A DNA stretch of 64,000 nt from Macrotrachela quadricornifera. Lineage: Eukaryota > Rotifera > Eurotatoria > Philodinida > Philodinidae. Location: assembly GCA_022393335.1 (NCBI GenBank), contig JAJEKB010021880.1, positions 2,549,657 to 2,613,656 of the forward strand. The letters are read 5' to 3'. This document shows, in pieces, positions 25,801-37,022 of this stretch (positions within the stretch are counted from its first letter, which is position 1; every line of letters begins with the position of its first letter). A program made the translations under genes and the position numbers. The notes beneath the pieces are model-generated. The model ran no database searches and was not told the DNA's origin. It saw only the letters and a list, made by a program, of their open reading frames with translations.

Positions 25801-26688
25801 TTTAAAGACCATTTGAAAATATTATTTAAGAAAAATTCAGGTTTTTGTTGGTATTATAATTGAAAGAATCCGGATTATCTCTACAAGTATTTGATTAAAA
25901 CAATCGATAGTAGATTTTATCCACAGCACGGACTTGAGTAAGACAAACTTGTTTCTTTTCAGCATCAGAAGCTTCGAATCTTTTTCAGCGAAGAAAAAAT
26001 GTAATTGTACTGTTTGATAAAGGAAGTATTAATGTATGAGATGTGCGTTTAAGACTATAACCGTAGCATTATAGTTCTCAGAGAAACAGTAACTTTCAAA
26101 CATATATTTTTCTGTCACGTAGAAAAAGATAATTGAGATGTGTAAACAAAAGATTTCCTCAATTCATTCGAGATAATTAATGTAAAACATATTTCTATTT
26201 CTTGTCTTTAAAGTGGGCATTACAGTACTGTTTCAATTACTCGATTAAGTGTCGGCTTATTTCAAACAATAAGCGATCAACTCTTATATTATAACTCAAC
26301 GTTAGGCTCGAAACTCGGTGCATTCTTTCTTATCTATGTCGAACCATTTATTAAAACGTACTTTGATGTGTCACAAGGTGGTGCTTATCCTCATGTCGCT
26401 TCATCCACTCCACTTTTTCCTATTCTTATTCATTTTGGCTGGGCATTGCCATCAGATGATGAAATTTTCATTAATGGACTAAAACCAATAACGAATACCA
26501 TCTTACAAGCAGCGATTACTGAAGGTCAAGATGTCGCCGGTGCGAAGCAGATTGTTTACCCAAATTATGCATCAGCAAATACGCCTCTCGAGCAGCTGTA
26601 TGGTAGTAATGTTGCCAGACTACAAAGTATTTCTAGAGCATGGGACGCAAAAAATATAATGAATCTTACTGGAGGATATAAGCTATGA
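22881..26688 (+). CDS. Membrane-anchored Cys-rich + berberine-bridge-type FAD oxidase
   Basis: A flavin-dependent oxidase of the VAO/BBE family; the substrate is unknown. Inferred exons: 22881-22915, 22980-23113, 23169-23257, 23318-23412, 23461-23690, 23741-23893, 24072-24253, 24310-24633, 25230-25651, 26214-26688, giving about 712 aa. Residues 13-36 form one hydrophobic helix after a short polar N-terminus, so a type II signal anchor is likely, with the enzyme outside or in the lumen. Residues about 195-245 are Cys-rich with the motif DETDVDCGG, as in many secreted modular proteins. The FAD domain follows: KGGGH (His for covalent FAD attachment, near residue 322), VGSGLTW, GLLLGGGYSW and FFGLKGG. 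The C-terminal block YPNYAxxNTPLEQLYGSNVARL is typical of fungal-type members. Long introns (596 and 562 bp) split the FAD part. Met 22881 is preferred because it directly precedes the anchor; further upstream exons are possible. Confidence 0.9.
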
Positions 26689-27978
26689 AAAAAAAACTTG
26701 TGAAACATTTACTTTTTATGCCAGTCTAATTTGTCTGTTTTTTTTTTAGTTTGATAAACAAGCATTAGTTAGTTTCAGTAAAAAATAAATTTGATAAATA
26801 AAGGATAACATTATTTTATATCTATAATATCGATTAAACAAATTGACAGCATTTACTATTCATATAATATTTTGAAAATAAGCAGTACTACTAACAACAT
26901 TGATAATTTTGAACTTCTGAACGATCATTAATAATAAATAAAAGAGATAAAGCAACAAGTATACTTATGATGTATTTTTGACTAGGCTATTATATGTGTC
27001 TTCTTTTTTCTTTTCAAGCAGATGCCATATAGACCCATTAAAACACAGTTATCTGCTCTAATGCATCCTTATCTCTCGTGTACAAGGATGAAAATCACTG
27101 TTCTCTATCTTCTCTTAATCACAACCTATTTAAAAAAAAATTCATTCGTATTTTTTGGAATGGATACTATTGTTGAGGCCACACGTAAGAGAAAACAACT
27201 TTTACCAAAATTTTATTCTTATGATATTAGGTGAACAATGATTAAATATTATAGAAAAATCGAACATTCTTTTTACTATCGTTGCATATAAAGTGTAAGT
27301 TTCTATGCCCTCTTTTTATACAGAACTAAATTGTGTTCTTTCCAAATAAACTATAAAGTAATACCAAAAACTCTTTGATTTTCAGTTTTATGGAACATTC
27401 TATGATATTTTTTTATATCTAATGAACTTAATAATTGTACAGTCACCACGAGAGTGGTCGCCTTTAACGATAGATGCTCTTTGTCTTTATACTATTTTCT
27501 ATACACAATCATGGGATCTTGAGGATGAGGATAAATCAATCGAAAAACAGACTGACTTATACATCAAGGATACAAATCAATCTGCTAATCGCAACTTTTG
27601 CTTTTCGGTAATCGATCAAGTCGAAATTTAGACAAGATTATAAAGTGATGTGATTCTGAGTAAGTAATGAAAGAAATGCAGAGTTTTATTGCCGACGCGT
27701 TTCATGTTATTTATTTGAAGATATATGTTCATCAATAGTGGATAATACTCTGACTGCACACAGTTATTTTTACTCGTCAATGAATACTGTGCATACTTAT
27801 TTGAAGAAAATGTCCATGATCCATATATGCGTCTCCCCGTCTCGAGAGGGTTAATTTAGATTATTCTACAAATATTTGAATTACTCAAATAATTGCCAAC
27901 ATTAGTTGAAATTACTGTATCATAAGCACGTATTTGGTGATTGTCTTAGGATATTAAACTATACATTGTCTTTTTAAG
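26689..27978. other. Spacer with two unassigned open frames
   Basis: An AATAAA lies shortly after the oxidase stop. Plus-strand frames at 27022-27234 and 27422-27631 (about 70 codons each) have protein-like stretches, such as EATRKRKQLLPKFYSYD followed by a GTGAAC donor-like site. They match no family I recognise. They could be decayed 5' exons of the phosphatase remnant, but no TPR or phosphatase motif is seen in them. Confidence 0.25.
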
Positions 27979-28904
27979 AAACATAAATTCATTATTTGTG
28001 GAGATATACATGGACAATTCTACGATTTAATAAACATTTTTAAATTGAATGGAGTTTCTTCTGAAGAGAAATCATATGTAAGTTTATTCAAGTGCTATAT
28101 TTCAATCTGTTTTATTTTTTTCTATATAGTTATTCACTTGTGATTTTGTGGACCATGGTTCATTTAGTATTGAATGTTTTCTTAATTTATTTGGCTTTAA
28201 ATTACTCTATCCTAATCATTTCTTTCTTGCTCGAAATATAATTGAATTTTGTTTAAAAAAGAAAATATTATTTTTTTTTCTAGGTAATCATGAATCAATA
28301 ACAATGAATCAAATATATGGATTTGAAGGTGAAATTAAAGCAAAATATACTTTTCAAATGTTTCAATTATTTATCATAATCACATTGTATTAAAAATAAA
28401 ACTTTTGTAAGCGTGTTATTTTGACGTTTTCTATAGAAGAATGCTTTTTGATCTGTAGATGACTTAATAAAGATGATGTTACATAAAAACATATTCGTGC
28501 TGTTGATCGAATTAGACAATCGTCAGAAGATGGACTAATATCAGAATTATTGTGAAGTGATTCACAACTACAAAATGGAAGATCAAAGAGTAAACATGGT
28601 ATTGGAAAATATTAAAACAATTTCGATTTTTGAATATAGATTCTTTTTCTCTTCAGCTCTTCAAATTGAACCTGATGTAATTGAACTTTTTCTTAAATTA
28701 AAAAGTTTAGAATATGTTCTTCTTAGTCATGAAGTTAAACAAGAGGGTTATGAAATAGCTCACAATAGTAAAATTGGATTTACTTAGTAATTAATATTTG
28801 AATGTGTTTTCATTTATTTAAGGAAAATGTATTACCGTATTTTCAGCACGAAACTATTGGGATAGAATGGGAAATAAAAGTGCTTATATAACAATAACTG
28901 GTGA
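27979..28904 (+). pseudogene. Decayed PP5-like Ser/Thr phosphatase
   Basis: The order matches the catalytic domain of protein phosphatase 5: [19 protein letters not shown], an intron at 28078-28129, [76 protein letters not shown] and [19 protein letters not shown]. Damage is clear. The invariant VDRG is VDHG. The donor before the GNHE exon has lost its GT. The segment with the MHGG metal-ligand motif is missing. The conserved Trp before SD is a TGA stop at 28553-28555, and RSHEV is LSHEV. The N-terminal TPR region was not found. The frame ends where an inverted-repeat element begins at 28905. Confidence 0.85.
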
Positions 28905-30187
28905 CAGTGGCGGCGGAGCGTCATTAATCTAAGTGAGGCCCATAATATTTTTTTTCTACGATGAACTTTTATTAAAAGATGAAGCAAAATATAATTCTTT
29001 TTTTTTATTAGATCTCAGTAAAAACTACAACGGTCACTGTGAAAACGAAACTAATCAGAAGGTTCCAAAAAATAACTTTCTCTGTTTGTTCTTCGATGCA
29101 AAGGTTGAACAGACACTTTTCAGATCAATAGAATCTGTCTTTTCTTTATATATGGGCATGACCAGCCGCGTTGGTACCCAAAGATATAGGATAGGAAATA
29201 ATATTATTTCAGGGACGTGTATATAATGAATTTTATACCAAATGAAAGCCCGTCAAAAATAGGGTTTATTGGTACTAAATAGTAAGAGTTTTGTAAACTT
29301 TATAATGTTGAACTAAAAAAATTTTGAAAAATTTTATACATTAAAAAATGTAAAAAACTTATATTTTCTATATAAAAAAAAAACTTAATTTTCCCATAAA
29401 ATTAGCTTTTTTTATTATTTCTACTACCATACATGTTATAAAATACGCTTATTTAATTCAGCTTTCCATATTGTATCCATTGAATATATTTGGAAACATG
29501 TAAGATAATAGAAATAACCAAAAGAAGTTAATTTTATGAAAAAATTTAATGTTTTCTTTTCAGATAGAAAATGTGGGATTTTTAACATTTTTTAATGTAT
29601 AGAATTTGTCAAAATTTTTTTAGTTCGACATTACAAAGTTTATAAAACCCCTACTACTTAGCACCATTAAATCCCATTTTTGACTGGCTTTCATTTAGTA
29701 TAAAATTCATTATATACAAGTCTTTGAAATAACATTATTTCCTATCTTATATCTTGGGGTACCAACACGACTGGTCATGCCCATATATATATGTGTGTGT
29801 ACACACGTGCTTGGAAAAAACCAAACGTTCTGGGAATAAAACATATACAGACGAAATAGAGAAAAACTAAACATACGGACAAGGAAACGTGTAAGAAAAG
29901 AGGAAAAATACTTAAATAACATACAGAGAAGGGAAATATCCAAGTAAAAGAAAAGAAAAAAAATACATGATATATATAAGTTGTATGTGGCATCTATGCA
30001 ATAGAAGAATATAGAAAAGAAAAATATATAAAAAATAGGTGAATCACATTATCAGATAGATATGTCAGAACATGTATCTAGTTATGTTAGATGCCGAACA
30101 TAACAAATTCTAGTAATAAAAGATAATATTCAATCCGAAAATAAGTGAGGCTCAAGCCTCACGAGCCTCCATGCTCCGCCGCCACTG
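28905..30187. mobile_element. Foldback/hAT-like element with CAGTGGCGGCGGAGC ends
   Basis: The 15-bp ends CAGTGGCGGCGGAGC and GCTCCGCCGCCACTG are perfect inverted repeats. Inside, a second pair of long inverted arms (about 29150-29385 and 29565-29795) shares the sub-sequences GACCAGCCGCGTTGGTACCC-like, TATATAATGAATTTTATAC and GTTGAACTAAAAAAATTTT-like. Matching short frames in both arms are a by-product of the symmetry. No transposase is present. The ends resemble hAT termini, but an 8-bp target duplication was not found. It abuts the decayed phosphatase. Confidence 0.8.
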
Positions 30188-31256
30188 TCTGAAAAATGAT
30201 TTAACAATTGAGGATGTCCCCTCGTTAGAATTATTCGACGATTTTAAGGCTTTTGACTTTCTTATTTGAATTAATGCAGTACTTAAACCTACCTGAAGAT
30301 TATGGTCGTTGAGAAAGACCGAAACCGTAATCGTAGGATATCATCTATATATTGGTTACCCTCACCCAGGATTCCATATTGGATGGAGTAAAACCAGTTT
30401 ATCCCATTTCAGCTGGTGAACCGAAGTTTTTGAAAAGTAAAATAATAGGGTAGGCGGAACCAACGCTTCTTTGACTTAGTGATGACCTTCGGTGTCGAAC
30501 TATTCGTTTTTAATAGAAAAGAAAAAGATGAATAAAGTATGTTGTATTGCAAGAAACAAGTTCAATCACTGATCACAATAAACAGTAATGGTACTTGAAA
30601 AATGTTGATTGATTATTTTGTCGAATTTTTATCTCAGTCTTTACTCAATATTTCGAATATGAGCCATATTTTGGCTGCTTGGATAACATATTAGACTTTT
30701 TCCATTGACTACTTTTTTTCTGTGTCTCAGAAAGTAAAATATCAAAAATCTAAAATTTGCAAACAAAGATAAACAGCTTTTGTGAAGCATCAGACCAGTG
30801 ACAAGCTAGATGAGAGAAATTTTAGTTGGAGCAATAAGCACTGTTGGCTGGTTGAATGAGAATTAGAAAAGCTTTTTCAATTCTGACGATTGCTACACTT
30901 TCTCATGCTCGTTGCTCGTCGGTGCATTAGGGAATAACGACAGAACGTATGAAATTTATGCATAGAAAAAGTGAAGAATGCTAATGAGATACAAGCAGAA
31001 TATTCGTCTACAGAAGAGCCATTTTAATCTTCAATCAACTCTTGACTTTATTTTTGAACAAGTAAATATTAATTAAATAGCCTCCAATGTTCGTACATTC
31101 AGAATCTAAGCAAATGACAAAAGGCTTCTTCGTTGTGAGTTATCTATTTGACTTTGCTCTCTGTATGAACTACATGTTGGAAGAATTTAAGTTCGAAAAA
31201 TATGCATGGATACAATAACTGGCTTTTATATAGACGAGCGTATTACTAAATATACT
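30188..31256. other. Spacer right of the inverted-repeat element
   Basis: The first 80 bases keep an open plus frame (NDLTIEDVPSLELFDDF) that might be the severed C-terminus of the phosphatase, but it is too short to assign. The rest shows no gene. Confidence 0.3.
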
Positions 31257-33984
31257 TCAAAGAAAAGTGGAGAGAGTTTTGTTTTTGGTAATAGTTCGTT
31301 TGTTGATCCCACAGGATGTTCTGTCTAGTGAAAACTTTTGCACTCCATTTGTCAACAAGTCGACCACGTACAAATTCCAGTTTCGATCAAATGCTATGTC
31401 TTGCGGTCTCTGAAGGTTGCTCGTTTGACCACTTAAGATGATTTGCTTTCCGAGTGCATTGGGTAACCATCTTGTAACGTGACGCTGATAAGGTTCTACC
31501 ACATAGACAATCTTCGTATTTGTATCGACAAAAATTGAATTAGGATTTAGTAGTTGGTGCACACCAGAACCTGATTTATCACTTCCGGCAACTGTGATTA
31601 ACTGTTGAGTATTTGGCAGCCATTTAATAACTTTGCTATGATGAGTACATACATAAACAGCACCCAATTCATTGGCTTCGTCTACAAACAGACAGTTGGC
31701 ATCATTGAGCACATTTTTACCACCAAACAACATTATTCCTTCAGTGGATTTCTTCAACCATTTTACAATTCTTTGATTTCCCATGTCTACTACATAAACG
31801 GATTCCTCTCGATCGACATAAACATCTTTTGGAGAACTTAACTGGTTCAAAGCAGTACCACTTCGACCATTACCAGCCACCACTTCGATTGAACCTCCTG
31901 CTGCACTTCTTTTCTGAACTGTACTGCTGCTCGATACTGTAAAGTATAAATTATCGTATCTATCAATGAACAATTGTCCAGCTTTCACTGATTTTACCAA
32001 TGTGACAATTTCTTGACTATATCTTGAATACTTTTGTATACGACTATAAGAAGGATCTGAGATATACAGATTTTCTTGACTATCCAAAGCTATTGATACT
32101 GGTTTATAAAGCTGATTTACTGCAGCACCACCGCTTTTACCACCGACTACAAAAATTCCATTTGGAAACCATCGAGCAGTTTCACACAAAATTATAGCTA
32201 ATTAAACAAATAGAAGATATATCTTAGTGGCATAGTATATTTTTGAGAAACGGTTATACGATTTGTCTATGGACATGCTCTGTTAGAGAATCATGCTGGC
32301 GTGTTTTACTAGTTTTATTTTGACTAAATTTCCTGAATGACAAGTTGTAGACAGTTGAGCAACGTCTTAATTTGAAGAATAATTTACTTTGCAGCTATTG
32401 AGATCTGTCTAAGCGGATATCAAGATACACTATTCTTAAAAGTGAAATTTTAATATTTCAGATGATTTTTAAGTATAGTCGTCGGACGAGCTCAAACAGA
32501 TTTATCTTCAATTTAGGATGTCAATGAACACTCAATGGATTTCCATTTTCGATCTATGGACAAAAGAAAATTAGAAAAAAGATGAAGATCTCAGATCTCT
32601 GATAGAGGAATTGCGTGCAGGAACTTATTACTGGATATTTACATCATCTTTTTGCGTTAGAAGACGTTTCTTTTCTTCAAGACAATGCAAGTATAGATTG
32701 ATGTTTTAGTGAAAGTATAAAGCAGTGGATTGGCTAACTACTATTCATCAAAGAGTTGACGGACATTTTCGGTCATAGAAGAGAATGAACGAAATTTTAC
32801 ATTCCAAATGTGACTTACGCTCTTCTGTTGTGGTCGTCGTCGTTGTTCTGAATGTGACTACAGTTTTTTCATGCGTTGTTGTGGTTAGAGTTGGTCTAGA
32901 TGTAGTGAAATCTATAGACAGAGTTGTAGTTTCTTTGGATGATGTAGTTGTTGAAGCTGTAACCATCGTAGTGATAGTTAACGAGGTTATGTACTCACCC
33001 GTAGGTTTCGTAGAAGTATGGATTCCTTTATCTTTTTTCACAAAGATAACCACGACTACGGCAATACTAATAAGTACAATGATGCATAAAATTAACAATA
33101 ACCATCGGCATAGATTGCACTTTAGTGGACAAGTACAATACCAAAATGAACAACATTTACAATCATTGCACAGACTTAAACCTTCGTTGCGGTTGCTAGA
33201 AGATTTTAGAGAATTTTGACTGCGTTTTGCAAAATTGGAATCTTTTCTAACTTCAGCTAGTTCGAATTGCTGAATATTGTCAGGATTGGCTGAACATCGT
33301 AACTATAGAAAAAGAAATCGATTAATGTTCAGATTAAAGGAGTCTTTGAATGTGTCTCGTAATTAACTAAATGACAAATCGTATAAACTGTCTTGTTTAG
33401 TATCAACAAAATCGTGATAATAAGTGCTCGTCCTAAACGTACACTGGTTAGATTCTACTATGATCAGCCAGAACTTTGTTCGGTTCATCACAGATCTAGT
33501 TATGACTACTAGGATTGATGGACCGTCTCCTGTCACACTACCAATATTATCGAACTTACCTGATGGTTTCTGACTGAATTTGTTTTCTGTAACTCGCCAC
33601 AATAAACACACTCAACTCGTGCAACAAACGTTCTCGGTCCTGGTAAAGATAAAAGGAAAATCATGCAAATTATATCTTGATTTTTTTACCAATGAATATA
33701 TTAATCTTACCATTTCTAATAGGTTCTCGAGGAGCATTTGACCGTATAATCTCTCGATTCTGTCTTTTGAAATTGTCTACTGCACTTTTAATTGCACGGT
33801 TTGGTATTAAGCGATTCACATGAAGCTGTTCTCTCGTAAATGGACTTGTTCCATGTTGCTGTATCCACTGAACAATTGCACTTCGCTCATACGTCACACC
33901 ATCTTCAGCTAAAACCGGATCAACAAATAATTCTAATGTAATTGGACATCTTAAATGCTCTGAATCACTCATTTCACAATTCAA
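31257..33984 (-). CDS. U-box / transmembrane / Thr-rich stalk / NHL-propeller protein
   Basis: A predicted membrane-bound E3 ubiquitin ligase-like protein. Inferred minus-strand exons are 33984-33711, 33639-33560, 33302-32819 and 32197-31257, joined in frame, about 592 aa. Residues 10-80 are a U-box: LRCPITLELFVDPVLAEDG, YERSAIVQWI, HGTSPFTREQL; U-boxes bind E2 enzymes. A CVYCGEL pair sits in exon 2. A Cys-rich run (CNDCKCC, CTCPLKCNLC) comes just before one hydrophobic helix at about residues 185-206; the cysteines could be acylated. Residues about 215-278 are almost all Thr and Ser, a mucin-like stalk. The C-terminal 300 residues carry NHL-type units such as PVSIALDSQENLYISD, PKDVYVDREESVYVVD and PQDIAFDRNWNLYVVD, a beta-propeller. 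No signal peptide precedes the U-box, so a type II orientation with cytosolic U-box and outside propeller is inferred. Met5 of the same frame is an alternative start. Confidence 0.87.
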
Positions 33985-34999
33985 AAATCCTTTTACATTC
34001 TATTCGGTTTTTCTATGATATTTATACGTATGAATATTCGCGGAAAGTTGCTTATCTTCCTTGGAAAAAAAATTCTTTTTTTTGTTATTCATGATGTCAT
34101 TATTTACTTTAAAAAGAATGAGAAGATAATTCACGTGTTGTGCAACATTGATGGGTAATGAGAAAACTGTTGGATTAGAAATAGAAAAGCCGTAACAATT
34201 ATTCGGGCTGAAACGACCAAATGCGAAAACGCTGACTTTACACGAATGGTAACTACGTAGCTCTAGAGATAGACAAGATTTTTAAGGTCTTATACATTAT
34301 TTTCGTGAACTGATGAGTTTCCACCTAGGAAAAGTTCCTTTATCTAATTATGTTCTTGACTCAAGACTCTTTAAGAAAATGCTTTTAAAAATGAAAAGTG
34401 CCGTATATTTGATGAGTTGAATTTTAACAGATGTAAATGCAATCGTCTTGAGGGTGAGGATGAGAGGTGAGCATTTAAGAGGATTCTAAGCTACTTACGA
34501 CGCGTTTCGACCCTTAGAGAAAGGTTTTCTTGCCTGGAATCACTATTAGTATTATGTTGAGTGAGGATACGGCAAATTACCATATTGGAAATAAAAGTAT
34601 TTTAGAAGGATTGATCTTGATGATGCAGTGGCGCGTGATGCCACAGAAGTTTCATCAAGAATCAAAAGTTATCAATACACAGTTGCCTTAAAGTAGTAGG
34701 TATCATCAGAAATATTAGAATAAAAAGTTTTATCATTACAAGGATATTTCAATCAATAAAATCAAGTATGTGATAATATCACAAAAGAGAACAAGTAATG
34801 TTCGTCCGAGGACTCGCTCAGCACTATCTCGTGGAAACGGTGTTTCTGATCTACCACGGAATCATTTCTTTAGAGAATTCCCAAAATCGGAGCAAATACA
34901 CCAACCCTTTCAGGTTCTATCAAGTTCATCGTGACGATTCAGTTGAGCAGCTTGAACAAAAAAAGATCGGGTCTATGCAACTTTCATGTTGAAAGATTC
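33985..34999. other. Upstream region of the U-box gene
   Basis: The promoter of the minus-strand gene should lie at the left of this stretch. Near 34798-34992 plus-strand frames look slightly protein-like and adjoin the Penelope-like remnant, so they may be part of it. Nothing definite was seen. Confidence 0.3.
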
Positions 35000-35642
35000 C
35001 TCAACCTCGATTATCCTTCGGTTGACCCTTATGTTTTTTTGACCTTCTGCGGACATACATGCAAGCAGACAATTTATGTTTGCAAGACTCTTCTCTACGA
35101 GAAAGAGAATAAATATTTTTTTAAATGATATTAAACAATGGGAACATCTTCTGTAGCACCCATATTTTTGAATGTTGCTCGTAAAACTACATTTATTAAT
35201 AGTATTGATGTAATTCGACGATTAGAAAAATACGTTCTTGGTGGTTATCTAAAATTCACAACAAAATTTATTACAGTTGATATTAGTGATTCGTATAGAA
35301 TGATATCACGGTAAGGTACATTTGAAGCATTAGCTCGATTTCGTATTAAATATTATCAAAAAGGTGAAATGGGTACATTAACAATTGATCATATTATGAA
35401 AGTGGCTTGTTAATATTAGATTTTAATTATTTTGTTTATCCAAATAAATATTATAAATAAATTCGTGGTGGAGCTATGAGTTCAGCACTTACACAAATCT
35501 TAGTTCTCTTTCTCGTAGAGAAGAGTCTTGAAAACATAAATTATCTGCTTGCTTGCTTGATTGTATGTCCGCACCTCACTGATTGATCGAAGAATGAGGT
35601 AGAATTTTATTAATAAGGGTTGACCAAAGGGTAATCGAGGAC
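35000..35642 (+). mobile_element. Penelope-like (Athena-type) reverse transcriptase remnant between inverted arms
   Basis: The frame from 35139 reads VIRRLEKYVLGGYLK, then TTKFITVDISDSYRMIS, a stop, then further RT-like text with LDFNYFVYPNKYYK and IRGGAMSSALTQIL. These match the Penelope-like RT blocks with a D-x-xDxYxM centre and the GGAMGSxxT block. Stops make it dead. Arms at 35000-35112 and 35504-35642 are inverted repeats of each other, sharing GATTATCCTTCGGTTGACCC-like and CTCTTCTCTACGAGAAAGAG-like sequence. Terminal repeats in either orientation are known for this class; Athena elements are known from bdelloid rotifers. Confidence 0.7.
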
Positions 35643-35792
35643 GAGAAATTCAAAACTGAAGTCAGTTTTCTAAAAATTGTTTGAAACTCAATTTTTCATA
35701 TAAACGACACACTTTTAACAAAAAACAGTCGTTTTTATGAAGTTTGGTCAAAGGCAGTTGAGGTGGAGGAACTTTAATCTGACTTCATTTTT

Positions 35793-37022
35793 CTTACTTA
35801 GGGCATACCAAAAGTATCGATATCAGTATTATATTAAAACAGAGGAAGCTTGAAAAAAAATTCTGTCCATATATAATTATATGTCGTATTAAGAGTGCTC
35901 TACATGTTTGTATTATAGCAAGATTAGCCAAGTGATATTTTCATATAAAAAATTTTGATGAAAATTATGCACTATCAATTTTAGATAAATAAGGAAAATT
36001 ATCGTTGCTACATTAAGGTGCGTACTGCACTTAACATTCAACCGAAATTAATCCATGATGAATTGTATTCTATTTTCGGTGATCAAGCTCCATCTTATAA
36101 TATAGTTGTTAAATGGTCAAAATGGTTTCGAGGAGAACGAGAAGATCAACCACGACTTGGTCGATCTGTAACCGAGACAACATCTGAAAATATTGAAGAA
36201 ATTTGTTGTCTCATCGATGATGATCCTCATCTTACTATTGATGAAATACAAGTGGAGTCTTGTATGAGTCGTGGCACCATTGAACGAATTATTTCTAACC
36301 ATCTGCAATTGAAAAAAAATTACTGCTCATTGGGTGCCCAACTTATTGGCTGATATTCAACGGACCGAACGGATTTGAGTTTGCCAAGAAAATTTGGCGA
36401 AATTTCCGCAAGGAACGTGGCGATTATGTGATGTAGTGACAGGTGACGAGTCATGGTTTTACCATAAATAAATTGGTCGAAAATCATCGAATACTGCCTG
36501 GACACCAATTGGAGGAACTCCGCCTACTGTGATTCGATGCAGCCGTTTTGCTCCAAAAACTCTATTTTGCATATTTTTTAAAACGACTGGTCCTGTTTTA
36601 ATTCATCATGTCGATCAAGGGGGTATCATCGATCATCATTATTTCAACGATAATTGCTTAGAACTTCTTATCGAAGAAATTCGGAAGGAAAGACCAACAT
36701 CTGGTACACATGCCATAAAACTTCACCATAATAATGGAAAATCAGATGTGCATAAAGAGGTTTCAAACTTTGTCATATCGGAAGGTATCAATGTTAATCG
36801 TCAACCACCGAATTCTCCGGACCTTGCACCATGCAATCTTTGGTTATTCGATCTGATCAAACAGAATTTAACCGATCAAAGCAGCTCACAATCATTGCAC
36901 CGTGCCGTAACCAAAATCATGAATTCGATAAACAAAAATGACTAATGAAATAAAATCTATAATAACTTGCTTTTGTATTTTTTTTCTCGGAAATATCGAT
37001 GTTTCGGCACACCCTAAGTAAG
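35793..37022 (+). mobile_element. Mariner element with ends but broken transposase
   Basis: The ends are inverted repeats: CTTACTTAGGGCATACC at the left and the complement of GGCACACCCTAAGTAAG at the right, followed inward by ATCGATAT in both. The interior is a DD34D-type transposase in three frame segments: about 35997-36353 (helix-turn-helix, SYNIVVKWSKWFRGER, DDDPHLTIDEI), then a shifted part with TGDESWFYH, then 36529-36945. The second and third catalytic positions are Asn: HHNNGKSDVH and PDLAPCN, where Asp is usual. A frameshift and stops near 36345-36475 add to the damage. The total length of 1.23 kb is normal for mariner. Confidence 0.88.

Noticed and set aside
29136..29943. Pair of frames containing MGMTSRVGT
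   Set aside because: Same explanation: inverted arms of the 28905-30187 element.
34312..34345. CTGATGAG...GAAA resembling a hammerhead ribozyme core
   Set aside because: The intervening bases do not form a convincing stem II, and flanking stems I and III were not found.
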